62,977 nt of DNA. Origin: an uncultured beta proteobacterium. GTDB taxonomy: Bacteria > Pseudomonadota > Gammaproteobacteria > Burkholderiales > Burkholderiaceae_C. Position numbers and translations under genes: made by a program. Below the pieces are notes generated by a model that saw only the letters and a program-made list of their open reading frames with translations, ran no database searches and was not told where the DNA came from. The stretch covers positions 1-62,977 of the forward strand of contig CAIQOO010000100.1 of the NCBI GenBank assembly GCA_903873485.1, in the 5' to 3' direction. Of the stretch, positions 44,838-54,227 are shown one piece after another (the first letter of the stretch is position 1; the number at the start of each line of letters is the position of its first letter).

Positions 44838-46106
44838 TCAGACCACGCCGCGCTGGCGCAAGGCTTCAATCGCCTGCGCATCGAGCCCCAATTCGGCCAG
44901 CACTTCATCGGTGTGCTGGCCCAGCCCGGGCGGCGGGCGGTGCAGCACCGGGGGCGTGGCCGTCAGGCGCAGCGGGCTGGCGACGGTCTTGACGGTTCCC
45001 CTATTTACTATTGAATCAATAGCTGGATGCGCTTGTCCAGTATGGGCTAGAGGCTGTTTTACCACTAAATTTCTGGCCACCACCTGGGGGTCGGCAAAAG
45101 CCTGTGCCAAGTCGTTGATCGGACCGCAGGGCACCGCCTTGTCTTGCAGCAGGGCAATCCAGGCGGCGGTGCTGCGGCTGCGGGTGACTGGCAGCATTCG
45201 GGCCAGCAGCAGTTCGCGGTTTTTCACGCGCAGGCTGTTGCTGGCAAAGCGGGGGTCTTGCGCCCATTGCGCCTGACCGGCGGCCTGGCAAAAGCGGGCA
45301 AACTGGCCGTCATTGCCAATCGCCAGCAGCATTGCGCCGTCGGCGGTGGCCACGGTTTGGTAAGGAGCCAGGCTGGGGTGGGTATTGCCCTGGCGTTGCG
45401 GCACCAGGCCGGTGTTCAGGTAGCCGGCCGCCTGATTGGCCAGCACCGCCATGCCGACATCGAGCAAGGCCATGTCGATCTGCTGGCCCTCACCGGTTTG
45501 GTGGCGGACTTCGATGGCGGCCAAAATTGCGCTGGTCGCGTAAATGCCGGTCAGGATGTCAACCAGCGCCACCCCCATGCGCATCGGGCCGCCACCCGGC
45601 TCGCTATCGGCCGCGCCGGTGATGCTCATCAGCCCGCTCATGGCCTGAATCATCAGGTCATAGCCGGCCCGCTCGGCATAGGGGCCGTCCTGGCCAAAAC
45701 CGGTAACCGAGCAGTAGATCAGGCGCGGATTGACGGCTTTGAGGCTCTGATAGTCCAGTCCATATTGCTTGAGGCCGCCGACCTTGAAGTTTTCGACCAG
45801 GATGTCGCTGCGTGCCGCCATCTTGATGATTAGCGCCTGCCCCTCGGGTTGCGCCATATCCAGGGTGATGGCGCGCTTGTTGCGGTTGCAGGCGGTGAAA
45901 TAGCTGGCTTGCGAGGTGTCGTGGCCGTCGGCATCTTGCAAAAATGGCGGTCCCCACTGGCGTGTGTCGTCGCCAGCGCCGGGGCGCTCGACCTTGATCA
46001 CGTCGGCCCCCAGGTCGGCGAGCATCTGGGTGCACCAGGGGCCGGCCAGCACGCGTGACAGGTCAAGGACTTTGAGATGCGACAGGGCAGCGGTTTGGGT
46101 TGTCAT
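44838..46106 (-). CDS. CaiB/BaiF family CoA-transferase
   Basis: Family III CoA-transferase, 422 residues. N-terminal SRVLAGPWCTQMLADLGADV and KVERPGAGDDTR, then Asp in AGYDLMIQAMSG, the CoA-carrying carboxylate. Next to glutaryl-CoA dehydrogenase it is probably a glutarate or hydroxymethylglutarate CoA-transferase feeding that pathway. Residues about 350-368 (PLAHTGQAHPAIDSIVNR) come from a dispersed repeat copy inserted before the conserved TVASPLRLT. Follows gcdH by 20 bases on the same strand. Confidence 0.9.
   Translation of the reverse strand: MTTQTAALSHLKVLDLSRVLAGPWCTQMLADLGADVIKVERPGAGDDTRQWGPPFLQDADGHDTSQASYFTACNRNKRAITLDMAQPEGQALIIKMAARSDILVENFKVGGLKQYGLDYQSLKAVNPRLIYCSVTGFGQDGPYAERAGYDLMIQAMSGLMSITGAADSEPGGGPMRMGVALVDILTGIYATSAILAAIEVRHQTGEGQQIDMALLDVGMAVLANQAAGYLNTGLVPQRQGNTHPSLAPYQTVATADGAMLLAIGNDGQFARFCQAAGQAQWAQDPRFASNSLRVKNRELLLARMLPVTRSRSTAAWIALLQDKAVPCGPINDLAQAFADPQVVARNLVVKQPLAHTGQAHPAIDSIVNRGTVKTVASPLRLTATPPVLHRPPPGLGQHTDEVLAELGLDAQAIEALRQRGVV
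45002..45063 (+). repeat. Dispersed repeat copy inside the CoA-transferase gene (antisense)
   Basis: ATCAATAGCTGGATGCGCTT then GTCCAGTATGGGCTAGAGGC carries the core. CTGG and CCAG pair around a 10-base loop. The gene reads PLAHTGQAHPAI, the same frame as in dapF. Confidence 0.85.
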
Positions 46107-46126
46107 GGCGGGTTGGTGTTGTCATT

Positions 46127-47320
46127 TCAGCAAAACGCTGCAATGCCGGTCTGCGCCCGGCCCAGAATCAGCGCATGGATGTCGTGGGTGCCTTCGTAGG
46201 TGTTGACCACTTCCAGATTGACCAGATGGCGCGCCACGCCAAACTCGTCGCTGATGCCGTTGCCGCCCATCATGTCGCGCGCCATGCGGGCGATGTCGAG
46301 CGCCTTGCCGCAGCAGTTGCGCTTGAGGATCGAGGTGATTTCCACCGCAGCCGTGCCCTCGTCTTTCATACGCCCGAGCCGCAGGCAACCCTGCAGGCCC
46401 AGCGCAATTTCGGTTTGCATGTCGGCCAGCTTCTTTTGGATCAACTGGTTGGCGGCCAGCGGCCGGCCAAACTGATGGCGATCCAGCACATACTGGCGCG
46501 CCCGCAGCCAGCAGTCTTCGGCTGCACCCAGTGCCCCCCAGGCGATGCCGTAGCGGGCGCTGTTGAGGCAGGTGAACGGGCCTTTCAAACCTTGCACTTC
46601 GGGAAAGGCGTTTTCTTCCGGGCAAAACACGCCATCCATGACAATTTCGCCGGTGATGCTGGCGCGCAGGCCGACCTTGCCGTGAATCGCCGGGGCGCTC
46701 AGGCCGGCGGCACCCTTGTCGAGTACAAAGCCGCGAATCGGGCCAATTTTGCCGCTTTCCGAGACTTCCTTGGCCCAGACCACAAACACATCGGCAATCG
46801 GCGAGTTCGATATCCACATCTTGCTGCCACTGAGCTGGTAGCCGCCGGGCACCTTGACGGCACGGCTGAGCATGCTGCCGGGGTCGGATCCGTGGTTGGG
46901 CTCGGTCAGGCCAAAGCAGCCAATCCATTCACCGGTCGCCAGTTTGGGCAGGTACTGTTGCCGGGTGGCCTCGTTGCCAAACTCAAAGATCGGCAGCATG
47001 ACCAGCGAGCTTTGCACGCTCATCATGGAACGGAAACCGCTATCAACACGCTCCACTTCGCGGGCAATCAGGCCATAAGCCACGTAATTCAGGCCGGGGC
47101 CACCGAAATTCTCCGGAATCGTCGGGCCAAGCAGGCCTAAAGCGCCCATTTCCCGAAAGATGCCGACATCGGTTTGCTCCTGGCGAAACGCCTGCACCAC
47201 CCGTGGCAGCAGTTTGTCGGTGCAGTAGGCGGCAGCGGCCTCCTTGACCATGCGCTCGTCGTCAGTGAGTTGCTGCTCCAGCAGAAAAGGGTCTTGCCAG
47301 TTGAAGCTTGCGTGGGCCAT
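46127..47320 (-). CDS. gcdH: Glutaryl-CoA dehydrogenase
   Basis: Flavin-dependent acyl-CoA dehydrogenase that oxidises and decarboxylates glutaryl-CoA to crotonyl-CoA. 397 residues. FAD motifs [16 protein letters not shown] and [18 protein letters not shown]; catalytic Glu in [28 protein letters not shown] near the start. Lysine, tryptophan or aromatic acid breakdown pathway. ATG 47320. First gene of a pair with the CoA-transferase; divergent from glgC with 274 bases between. Confidence 0.94.
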   Translation of the reverse strand: MAHASFNWQDPFLLEQQLTDDERMVKEAAAAYCTDKLLPRVVQAFRQEQTDVGIFREMGALGLLGPTIPENFGGPGLNYVAYGLIAREVERVDSGFRSMMSVQSSLVMLPIFEFGNEATRQQYLPKLATGEWIGCFGLTEPNHGSDPGSMLSRAVKVPGGYQLSGSKMWISNSPIADVFVVWAKEVSESGKIGPIRGFVLDKGAAGLSAPAIHGKVGLRASITGEIVMDGVFCPEENAFPEVQGLKGPFTCLNSARYGIAWGALGAAEDCWLRARQYVLDRHQFGRPLAANQLIQKKLADMQTEIALGLQGCLRLGRMKDEGTAAVEITSILKRNCCGKALDIARMARDMMGGNGISDEFGVARHLVNLEVVNTYEGTHDIHALILGRAQTGIAAFC

Positions 47321-47594
47321 GAAATGTCTCCGGTCAGTGATGTGATGGTGGTATGTTAGCCTCGGGCGGCCGGGTCATATTTTGTCGATCTCTCGTTACG
47401 CTGTTGCTGAGGCGGCAATTCGGGTTTTCTCCATAAGGTCTGGCGGGCAACCTGGCTTGCCGGTGAAAGCGCTGGGCGCAGGCTTTTTTTTTGCTGCTGC
47501 ATTGCAGCATTTCCCCTGCAACGAAATAGAATCGTTCAGATCATGTCGCCGACATGAATATGTTGAAGTTACTAACCTTTTTGGGGGCGTGAAA

Positions 47595-48917
47595 ATGGCA
47601 GATTTTGAGGAATCCAGCTTCGGTAAGCGAAGCACCCGCGATCCACGGTTTGTCAGCCAACTGACCCGCAACACCTTTGCCCTGATTCTGGCGGGTGGGC
47701 GCGGCAGCCGACTGCATGAATTGACCAAGTGGCGATCCAAGCCGGCCGTGCCGTTTGGCGGCAAATTCCGCATCATTGATTTCACCCTCTCCAATTGCGT
47801 GAATTCAGGCGTGCGCCGGGTCGGTGTTGCCACCCAGTACAAGGCGCAAAGCCTGATCCGGCACCTGCAACTGGGCTGGAGCTTTCTGGATGGCCGTCTG
47901 GGCGAGTTCATTGAAATCATGCCGGCCCAGCAGCAGATGGACGACTCGCATTGGTACCAGGGCACCGCCGACGCGGTGTTTCAAAACCTGCGCGAACTGC
48001 GCATTGCCAACCCCGAATATGTGCTGATTCTGTCAGGCGACCACATTTACCGCATGGACTATGGCCGCATTCTGGCCGCCCACGCCGAGCGCAAGGCTGA
48101 TTTGACGGTGGCCTGCATCGAGGTGCCCTTGGCTCAAGCCAGCGATTTTGGCGTGATGACGGTCAATGAGGAGGGGCGCATTGTTGAGTTCGCCGAGAAA
48201 CCAGCCAAACCACAAGCCATGCCAGGCAACCCCGATATGGCACTGGCCAGCATGGGCATTTATGTTTTCAACGCACGATTTTTATTCGAGCAACTGCAGC
48301 GTGACGCCGATGAACCACGCTCCAGCCATGATTTTGGCAAGGACGTGATTCCGCACTGTGTTGATCGCTACCGGACCTTTGCCCATAGCTTTGCCGATAG
48401 CTGCGTTTGCGAGCCAGACAAGGCGGCTTACTGGCGCGATGTCGGCACGCTCGACGCTTACTGGGCGGCCAATATGGACTTGGTCCATGTGACCCCGGAT
48501 CTGACCTTGTACGACGATGCCTGGCCGATCTGGACCTGGCAGCCGCAGAGTCCGCCCGCCAAGTTCGTGTTTGATGACGATGCCCGGCGCGGCCAGGCGG
48601 TGGACTCCATGGTGTCTGGCGGCTGCATCATCAGCGGCTCGACAGTTCGGCGATCGATGCTGTTTTCATGCGTGAATGTGCATAGTTATTCACTGATCGA
48701 AGAGTCGATCGTGCTGCCCAATGTCGAAGTCGGTCGCAACTGCATTCTCAAGAAGTGCATTATTGACAAAAATTGCATCATTCCTGAAGGCACCCAGATT
48801 GGCGTGAACCTGGAAGAAGACAAAAAACGCTTCAATGTGACCGAATCGGGCATCACGCTGGTCACTGAAGCCATGCTGGAGCACGGCAAGACCGACCAGC
48901 GTCCGCTCAGGTCCTGA
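47595..48917 (+). CDS. glgC: Glucose-1-phosphate adenylyltransferase
   Basis: Makes ADP-glucose for glycogen synthesis. 440 residues. Nucleotide-binding [54 protein letters not shown], and a C-terminal left-handed beta-helix ([26 protein letters not shown]). ATG 47595 ([12 protein letters not shown]); the 71 upstream codons in frame are not conserved-looking. No other glg gene is in the window. Confidence 0.95.
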   Translation: MADFEESSFGKRSTRDPRFVSQLTRNTFALILAGGRGSRLHELTKWRSKPAVPFGGKFRIIDFTLSNCVNSGVRRVGVATQYKAQSLIRHLQLGWSFLDGRLGEFIEIMPAQQQMDDSHWYQGTADAVFQNLRELRIANPEYVLILSGDHIYRMDYGRILAAHAERKADLTVACIEVPLAQASDFGVMTVNEEGRIVEFAEKPAKPQAMPGNPDMALASMGIYVFNARFLFEQLQRDADEPRSSHDFGKDVIPHCVDRYRTFAHSFADSCVCEPDKAAYWRDVGTLDAYWAANMDLVHVTPDLTLYDDAWPIWTWQPQSPPAKFVFDDDARRGQAVDSMVSGGCIISGSTVRRSMLFSCVNVHSYSLIEESIVLPNVEVGRNCILKKCIIDKNCIIPEGTQIGVNLEEDKKRFNVTESGITLVTEAMLEHGKTDQRPLRS

Positions 48918-48955
48918 CGGGGGGCTGCGCTGTGGCCGGTTTGGCGCGGCGCGCT

Positions 48956-49465
48956 TTACCCGTTCACCAGCATGTCGATTGGTTCTTCGGTGATGGCAGC
49001 CTGCACCCAGCCCTGCGCCCAAACCAGGGCGGCGGCCAGATTTGACCGGGCCGAAGCACTCATGGCCTGACCTAGTTCGAATGTCTCGCCACGAATCGCC
49101 AGCAAGGTGGTTGAGGGTGCGGCATGACCATGCACATCGACAAACACCTGCAGCAGGGCTGACGGTGACAGGGCGTGGCTGGTGTAGCTGTGATCGGCAA
49201 ATGCCTGCGGGTGGCGCACTTCAAACGGTGCGGCACAGTCCAGACAGGCATCGATCAGCAAGATCTGCCGACGTCCCATCAAGTCCAGCGCATGCTCAAC
49301 CTGCAATTGGTAATCGTCCAGAAACTCGGGGCTTTCTTGCAGCGCCATCGGCCACTGGTCTTGCAGTGCGGCCAGACACAGCGGGCCCAAGGCATCATCG
49401 CCCCGGCTCAGGTTGCCCCAGCCCAGCACCAGCACCGGGCGCGCTGTTTCATGACTGAAAGACAT
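48956..49465 (-). CDS. hoxW: Hydrogenase maturation endopeptidase HoxW
   Basis: HybD-type protease, 169 residues, that removes the C-terminal tail of HoxH once nickel is inserted. Metal/substrate residues in GWGNLSRGDDALG, DDYQLQVEHAL and IDACLDC, and TSHALSPSALLQV near the middle. Last gene of the hox cluster, 60 bases after hoxH. The gap carries a dispersed repeat copy. Confidence 0.9.
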   Translation of the reverse strand: MSFSHETARPVLVLGWGNLSRGDDALGPLCLAALQDQWPMALQESPEFLDDYQLQVEHALDLMGRRQILLIDACLDCAAPFEVRHPQAFADHSYTSHALSPSALLQVFVDVHGHAAPSTTLLAIRGETFELGQAMSASARSNLAAALVWAQGWVQAAITEEPIDMLVNG

Positions 49466-49487
49466 CGGTCAGCAACATCTGGTTCAC

Positions 49488-49545
49488 TATGCTATGTATA
49501 GCTGCCTACGCTTATGCAGCAAGGGCTAGAGCACAATTTGATTGA
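49488..49545 (+). repeat. Dispersed repeat copy at the hoxH 3' end
   Basis: TATAGCTGCCTACGCTTATG then CAGCAAGGGCTAGAGC carries the core; GCTGC and GCAGC pair around a 10-base loop. It spans the hoxH-hoxW gap and the last hoxH codons. The CTAG in GGGCTAGAGC supplies the hoxH TAG stop at 49526-49528. In the frame used by the dapF copy it would meet a TAA, so that frame is closed here. Confidence 0.8.
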
Positions 49546-51043
49546 TAAAGTTGTCAGTTGACCGGGTCAGGCCGCCAGCAGATGACTTTTGCACATGGTC
49601 GAGCAATGTGCCGTCACTTGACAACAAAACCACATCCAGCGGCATCTGGCCAAGCGCATGGGTGGCGCAAGACAGGCAGGGGTCATAGGCGCGAATGGCG
49701 ACCTCGATGTGATTGAGCAGGCCTTCGGTGATTTCATGGCCATTGAGGTAATCGCGTGCCACCGAGCGGACCGCCTCGTTCATGGCCTGGTTATTGTGGG
49801 TGGTCGAGACAATCAGGTTGCAGCGGGTCACCAGATCATCGTCGCCCACGTCGTAATCGTGAATCAGCGTGCCGCGCGGTGCTTCGATGATGCCGACACC
49901 ACTGCGCTGACGCACGCCGCTGGTGAGCAAATCGCCCGACAGCAGGGACGGGTCATCGAGCAACTGGCCGATGACCTCGACCGAGTGCAGCATTTCGATC
50001 ATGCGTGCCCAGTGGTAGGCCAGCGAGGCATGTACCAAGCTGCCCTTGCCCCAGGCGACAAATTCCTGTCGCTCGATTTCTGCCAGCGGGCTGGGGATGA
50101 AGTCGCAGTTTTGCACCCGTGCCAGCGGCCCGACCCGATACCAGCCCTGCTCGCGCCCCAGGCTGCGCAAATGGGGGAATTTCATGTAGCTCCAGGAACG
50201 TACTTCTTCCTCGATCAGATCCAGGTAATTCTGGTCACTGACACCGTCAAACAGGATCGCGCCATTGGCATCGCGCACGCGCAACACGCCGTCATACAAA
50301 TCCATCGCGCCATCGGCCCGCACCAAGGACAGCAAGTTGGAGCGAAAACTGCCGAACTGGTTGTACAGGGCTTCGCTCTGGGCGTGCAATTGCTTGGCAA
50401 TATCAACCGAGTCCTGCGCCCATTGCAGCATCAGCGGCAGTTGATCTTTGAGCGCATCACGCTCGGCGGCGGTCACCAGCTTGTTGATGCCACCCGGCAC
50501 CGCGCCGGTGCCATGCACCCGTTTGCCCGCAGTGATACGAATCACTTCCTGGCCAAACTTGCGCAGCAAAATGCCTTTTTTGGCGACTTCAGGATTGGCC
50601 TGCACCACGCCCACAATGTTGCGCTGCGCCACTGGCGAATCAAAGCCGAACAGCAGATCAGGCGATGACAGGTGAAAGAAGTGCAGCGCGTGTGATTGCA
50701 GCATCTGGCCGTAATGCATCAGGCGGCGCACCGCCTCGGCGCTGGCAGTGATCGGCATCGCGCCAATGATCCGGTCAAAGGCCTTGGAGGCCGCCAGGTG
50801 GTGCGACACCGGGCAAATGCCGCACAGGCGCTGTACCATCACCGGCACTTCCCAGTAGGGTCGGCCTTCGATGAATTTCTCGAAGCCACGGAATTCAACG
50901 ATGTGCAGGCGTGCTTGCATCACCTGGTTGTTGTCATCAAGCAGCAAGGTGACCTTGCCGTGGCCCTCGACGCGCGACACCGGGTCAATCGCCACCCGGC
51001 GCAGACCCTTGGGGTTGGCAGCGGTTTCAAGATCAAAACTCAT
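49526..51043 (-). CDS. hoxH: NAD-reducing hydrogenase large subunit HoxH
   Basis: Nickel-iron catalytic subunit of the soluble NAD-linked hydrogenase. 505 residues. Ni-Fe ligands: RLCGICPVSHH near the N terminus and DPCLSCATH near the C terminus. HoxW cleaves after that His. The remaining tail is about 43 residues, longer than the roughly 24 of the Ralstonia enzyme. Its last residues (QIVL) come from a dispersed repeat copy. GGAGA upstream of ATG 51043. Confidence 0.96.
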   Translation of the reverse strand: MSFDLETAANPKGLRRVAIDPVSRVEGHGKVTLLLDDNNQVMQARLHIVEFRGFEKFIEGRPYWEVPVMVQRLCGICPVSHHLAASKAFDRIIGAMPITASAEAVRRLMHYGQMLQSHALHFFHLSSPDLLFGFDSPVAQRNIVGVVQANPEVAKKGILLRKFGQEVIRITAGKRVHGTGAVPGGINKLVTAAERDALKDQLPLMLQWAQDSVDIAKQLHAQSEALYNQFGSFRSNLLSLVRADGAMDLYDGVLRVRDANGAILFDGVSDQNYLDLIEEEVRSWSYMKFPHLRSLGREQGWYRVGPLARVQNCDFIPSPLAEIERQEFVAWGKGSLVHASLAYHWARMIEMLHSVEVIGQLLDDPSLLSGDLLTSGVRQRSGVGIIEAPRGTLIHDYDVGDDDLVTRCNLIVSTTHNNQAMNEAVRSVARDYLNGHEITEGLLNHIEVAIRAYDPCLSCATHALGQMPLDVVLLSSDGTLLDHVQKSSAGGLTRSTDNFINQIVL

Positions 51044-51090
51044 ACGTTCTCCTTACATCCGACAAAATGTTGGGGACAGAGTTGGTAGTC

Positions 51091-51681
51091 TCAGTCATAG
51101 TGAATCAAGCCATGCCCGAGATGGGGGGTTTGACCGGCCAGCAGGTCGGTCAGGAAAGTCCAGATCGCGTCACCCGATGGCGGGCAACCGGGCAAAAAGT
51201 AGTCAACATGCACCACCTCGTGAATTGGATGCACATGGTTGAGCGGCAGCGGCAGTTCGGGGTCATTCGGAATCAGGTTGCCGGGAGTGCCGCCCAATTG
51301 CCTGCAATACACGTCACGCATCATTTGCCCGACATCGCGCTGGTTGCGCTGCGCCGGCAGGCCGCCATTGATGGCACAGGCTCCCATGGCCACCAGAACC
51401 TTGCAATTGGCCCGGAACTCGCGCAGCACATGAACGTTTTCGGCATTGCACAGGCCGCCTTCGATCAAGCCAATGTCGCAGCGGCCAATGGTCTTGATGT
51501 CAGTCAACGGCGAACGGTCGAACTCGACGAGTTCAAGCAAATCGAGCAGGCGCTCGTCAATGTCAAGAAAAGACATGTGGCAGCCAAAACAGCCCGCCAG
51601 CGAAACGGTGGCCAGCTTGAGCTTGCGCGCGATGTGTGGCGGGCTGGCGGCGAAGTCACGGCTGTTGATGGTCGCGATCAT
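51091..51681 (-). CDS. hoxY: NAD-reducing hydrogenase small subunit HoxY
   Basis: 196 residues, short small-subunit type with a single proximal [4Fe-4S] cluster; Cys in AGCFGCH, GGLCNAE, GACAING and PGCPPSG. No Tat signal, so the enzyme is cytoplasmic. Its start overlaps hoxU by ATGA. HoxYH form the hydrogenase half of the heterotetramer. Confidence 0.96.
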   Translation of the reverse strand: MIATINSRDFAASPPHIARKLKLATVSLAGCFGCHMSFLDIDERLLDLLELVEFDRSPLTDIKTIGRCDIGLIEGGLCNAENVHVLREFRANCKVLVAMGACAINGGLPAQRNQRDVGQMMRDVYCRQLGGTPGNLIPNDPELPLPLNHVHPIHEVVHVDYFLPGCPPSGDAIWTFLTDLLAGQTPHLGHGLIHYD

Positions 51682-52412
51682 GGCTGGCTTTCATTAATCT
51701 GGCGGGAGACCGGAAGCTGGTCAAAATGGCGCTGGCCAATCGGCACGGCAAAACCCACGCGCTTGTGCAGGATGGCGCCAACCGGGCAAACATAGGCGGC
51801 GCGGTCTGTGGCCAGCAGTGCGCTGTCGGCCATTTGTCCGCTTGGGCTGTTGACCAGCAAGCGGGTCTTGATGCCGTGACCGCCGATGGCGAATACGTCT
51901 TTGTGGTCCACCTCGTGGCTGGCGCGCACGCACAGCGAGCACAGGATGCAGCGGTTGAGGTCAAGCAGCAGGTCGGGGTGGCTGGCATCGACCCGGCGAT
52001 CCGGGTAGAACTCCTCAAAATGCGGGCCTTCCATGCCGATGTCGTAGGCAGTGGCCTGCAGGCGGCAATTGCCGCTTTTTTCGCAGGAGGGGCAAAAATG
52101 GTTGCCCTCGATGAAAATCATTTGCAGCAGGGTCTTGCGCTGGGCATTGAGGTCTTCGGTGTCGCTTTCCACTTCCTGCCCGGATGCTGCCTGGACTGTG
52201 CAGGCCGCCCCGATGCGCCCGTTGATGCGCACGGTACACAGCCGGCACGAACCCTTGGCACCAAATTCAGGGTGCCAGCACAGGTGCGGTATGTAATGGC
52301 CAGCGCGGGTGGCGGCCTGCAGGATGGATTCTCCGGGGCCAAACTCGACTTCCTCGCCGTCGAGCGAAAAGGTGCCGGGGCTCAGTGCGTCAATGCGATT
52401 GTGAAAACTCAT
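51678..52412 (-). CDS. hoxU: NAD-reducing hydrogenase diaphorase small subunit HoxU
   Basis: 244 residues, NuoG N-terminal-like electron relay. [2Fe-2S] ligands in CWHPEFGAKGSCRLCTV, His/Cys [4Fe-4S] in FCPSCEKSGNC and a CILCSLCVRA cluster motif. Overlaps hoxF and hoxY by four bases each, so translation is coupled. Confidence 0.96.
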   Translation of the reverse strand: MSFHNRIDALSPGTFSLDGEEVEFGPGESILQAATRAGHYIPHLCWHPEFGAKGSCRLCTVRINGRIGAACTVQAASGQEVESDTEDLNAQRKTLLQMIFIEGNHFCPSCEKSGNCRLQATAYDIGMEGPHFEEFYPDRRVDASHPDLLLDLNRCILCSLCVRASHEVDHKDVFAIGGHGIKTRLLVNSPSGQMADSALLATDRAAYVCPVGAILHKRVGFAVPIGQRHFDQLPVSRQINESQP

Positions 52413-54199
52413 GCCAGTGTCTCCAGGTGGGCGCCAACATCATCACGCCCAGTGGCCAGACGCGCCTGCGACAACTCGGCGTCCATGTCAAAACCAGGAA
52501 CAAAATGCAGCGACTTCAAATGCTGTTCATAAGATGGGCGGAATTTGGCAATGGTGTCGCGCAGCGAATTGCAGGCAGTTGCCCCCAGGCCGCAATGGGT
52601 GGCACCATGCATCAGCTTGTCGAGTTCGTACAGCACCTGAATATCGTCGCTTGAGCCATAGCCGCGCTTGAGCTTGTCCATGCGGCGCAACACCAGTTCG
52701 GTGCCGACCCGGCAAGGAGTGCAAAAGCCGCAACTCTCATGGGCGAAAAAATGGGCGAAGTTGTGCGCCACATCAAACATGTCACGCGAGCGGTCAAACA
52801 CCATGAAGGCACCAGCCGTATGCACATCCTCGAAACCGATGCGTCGGCCAAACTCCAGCGCCGACAGGCACACGCCAGACGGCCCGCCGACCTGCACCGC
52901 TTGCGTATCGCGCGCACCGCAGTCTTCCAGGATGCGGCCAATGCGGGTGCCAAACGGGTATTCGTACACCCCCGGACGCTCGCAATCACCCGACACGGCA
53001 TGGATTTTGGTGCCGGTGGATTGCGCCGTGCCAATGCCCGTCCACCAGGCACCCGAGTGAACCGCAATGTGGGTGACGGCACTAAAGGTTTCGACGTTGT
53101 TGACCGTGGTCGGTCGATCCAGGTAACCGCACTCGACCGGAAACGGCGGACGGATGCGCGGCGTGCCGCGTTTGCCCTCCAGGGACTCGATCAGCGCCGA
53201 CTCCTCGCCGCACACATAGGCGCCCGCGCCGACATGAATCTCGATGTCAAAGTCAAAACCGGCCTGGCCCTGAATGGCCAGACCCAGCAGGCCTTGCTGC
53301 CGGCGCTGCGCCAGCGTGGCCTGCAAGGGTTCGAGCAGGTAGCGGTATTCGCCGCGCAGATAGACCAGGCCCTGGCGTGCCCCGACGACCAGCCCGGCAA
53401 TCGTCATGCCCTCAAACACCGTATCGGCATAACTGGTCAGCAACACCCGATCCTTGAAGGTGCCCGGCTCGCCCTCATCGGCGTTGCACACCACATAGCG
53501 GGTGTCAGAGCGGGCGTTGCGGCAGAGTTGCCATTTGGTGCCGGTGGCATAACCGGCGCCGCCACGACCACGCAGCTTGGAGCGCTTGAGGTCGTCGAGC
53601 ATCGCCTGCGGGCCGCGTGCCAGTGCGGCTGCAATGCCGTGACCAGGGGCCGGTTGCAGCCCCAGCTTGACATTGGCCAGTCGAATCTGATCATCAACCC
53701 GGGACCATTCGCCGGGCCATTGCGTGGCCGGTACCTGCGCTTCAATCAGCGCCGCCATGTGCTCGATGCGCCCCGGCGACAGGCGGGTGACGAGCTGGTG
53801 GTGGTTGATCAGTGCTGCCGGACCCTGGTCGCACATGCCGGTGCAGGAGGTGGTGGACACGCTGACACGGCCATCGGCGCGCATGGTGTGGGGCTCGACC
53901 TTGAGCACATGGCACAGGTGGCGCAGCATTTCCTGGCTGCCCAGCATGCGGTCGGTGATGTTGTCGCTGAACAGCACCCGGTACTGCCCGACCGGCTGGT
54001 CGTGGAAGAAGCGGTAAAACCCTGCGACCCCCTCGACATGCGCCAGCGACAGGTGCAATGCGCTGGCAACCGCGCTCAGGGTGTCTCTTGACAGCCAAAG
54101 CTGCTGCGCCTGGATTTCACGCAGTATTTGCACCAGTCGGTGTGGTGCGCGCTGGTGACGCGCCAGCAGACTGTCCAAGTCGAGTGCGTTTGGGTTCAT
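52409..54199 (-). CDS. hoxF: NAD-reducing hydrogenase diaphorase large subunit HoxF
   Basis: 596 residues. N-terminal NuoE-like thioredoxin fold (about 20-150; STTSCTGMCDQGP), then NuoF-like FMN/NADH domain with GRGGAGYATGTKW and GAYVCGEESALIESLEGKRG, and a C-terminal [4Fe-4S] motif SCGFCTPCRVG. Couples H2 oxidation to NAD+ reduction together with HoxU. First gene of hoxFUYHW. I see no hoxI and no hyp genes in the window. Confidence 0.96.
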   Translation of the reverse strand: MNPNALDLDSLLARHQRAPHRLVQILREIQAQQLWLSRDTLSAVASALHLSLAHVEGVAGFYRFFHDQPVGQYRVLFSDNITDRMLGSQEMLRHLCHVLKVEPHTMRADGRVSVSTTSCTGMCDQGPAALINHHQLVTRLSPGRIEHMAALIEAQVPATQWPGEWSRVDDQIRLANVKLGLQPAPGHGIAAALARGPQAMLDDLKRSKLRGRGGAGYATGTKWQLCRNARSDTRYVVCNADEGEPGTFKDRVLLTSYADTVFEGMTIAGLVVGARQGLVYLRGEYRYLLEPLQATLAQRRQQGLLGLAIQGQAGFDFDIEIHVGAGAYVCGEESALIESLEGKRGTPRIRPPFPVECGYLDRPTTVNNVETFSAVTHIAVHSGAWWTGIGTAQSTGTKIHAVSGDCERPGVYEYPFGTRIGRILEDCGARDTQAVQVGGPSGVCLSALEFGRRIGFEDVHTAGAFMVFDRSRDMFDVAHNFAHFFAHESCGFCTPCRVGTELVLRRMDKLKRGYGSSDDIQVLYELDKLMHGATHCGLGATACNSLRDTIAKFRPSYEQHLKSLHFVPGFDMDAELSQARLATGRDDVGAHLETLA

Positions 54200-54227
54200 G
54201 TCTCACGCCTTATGTTCATGCAAAATG

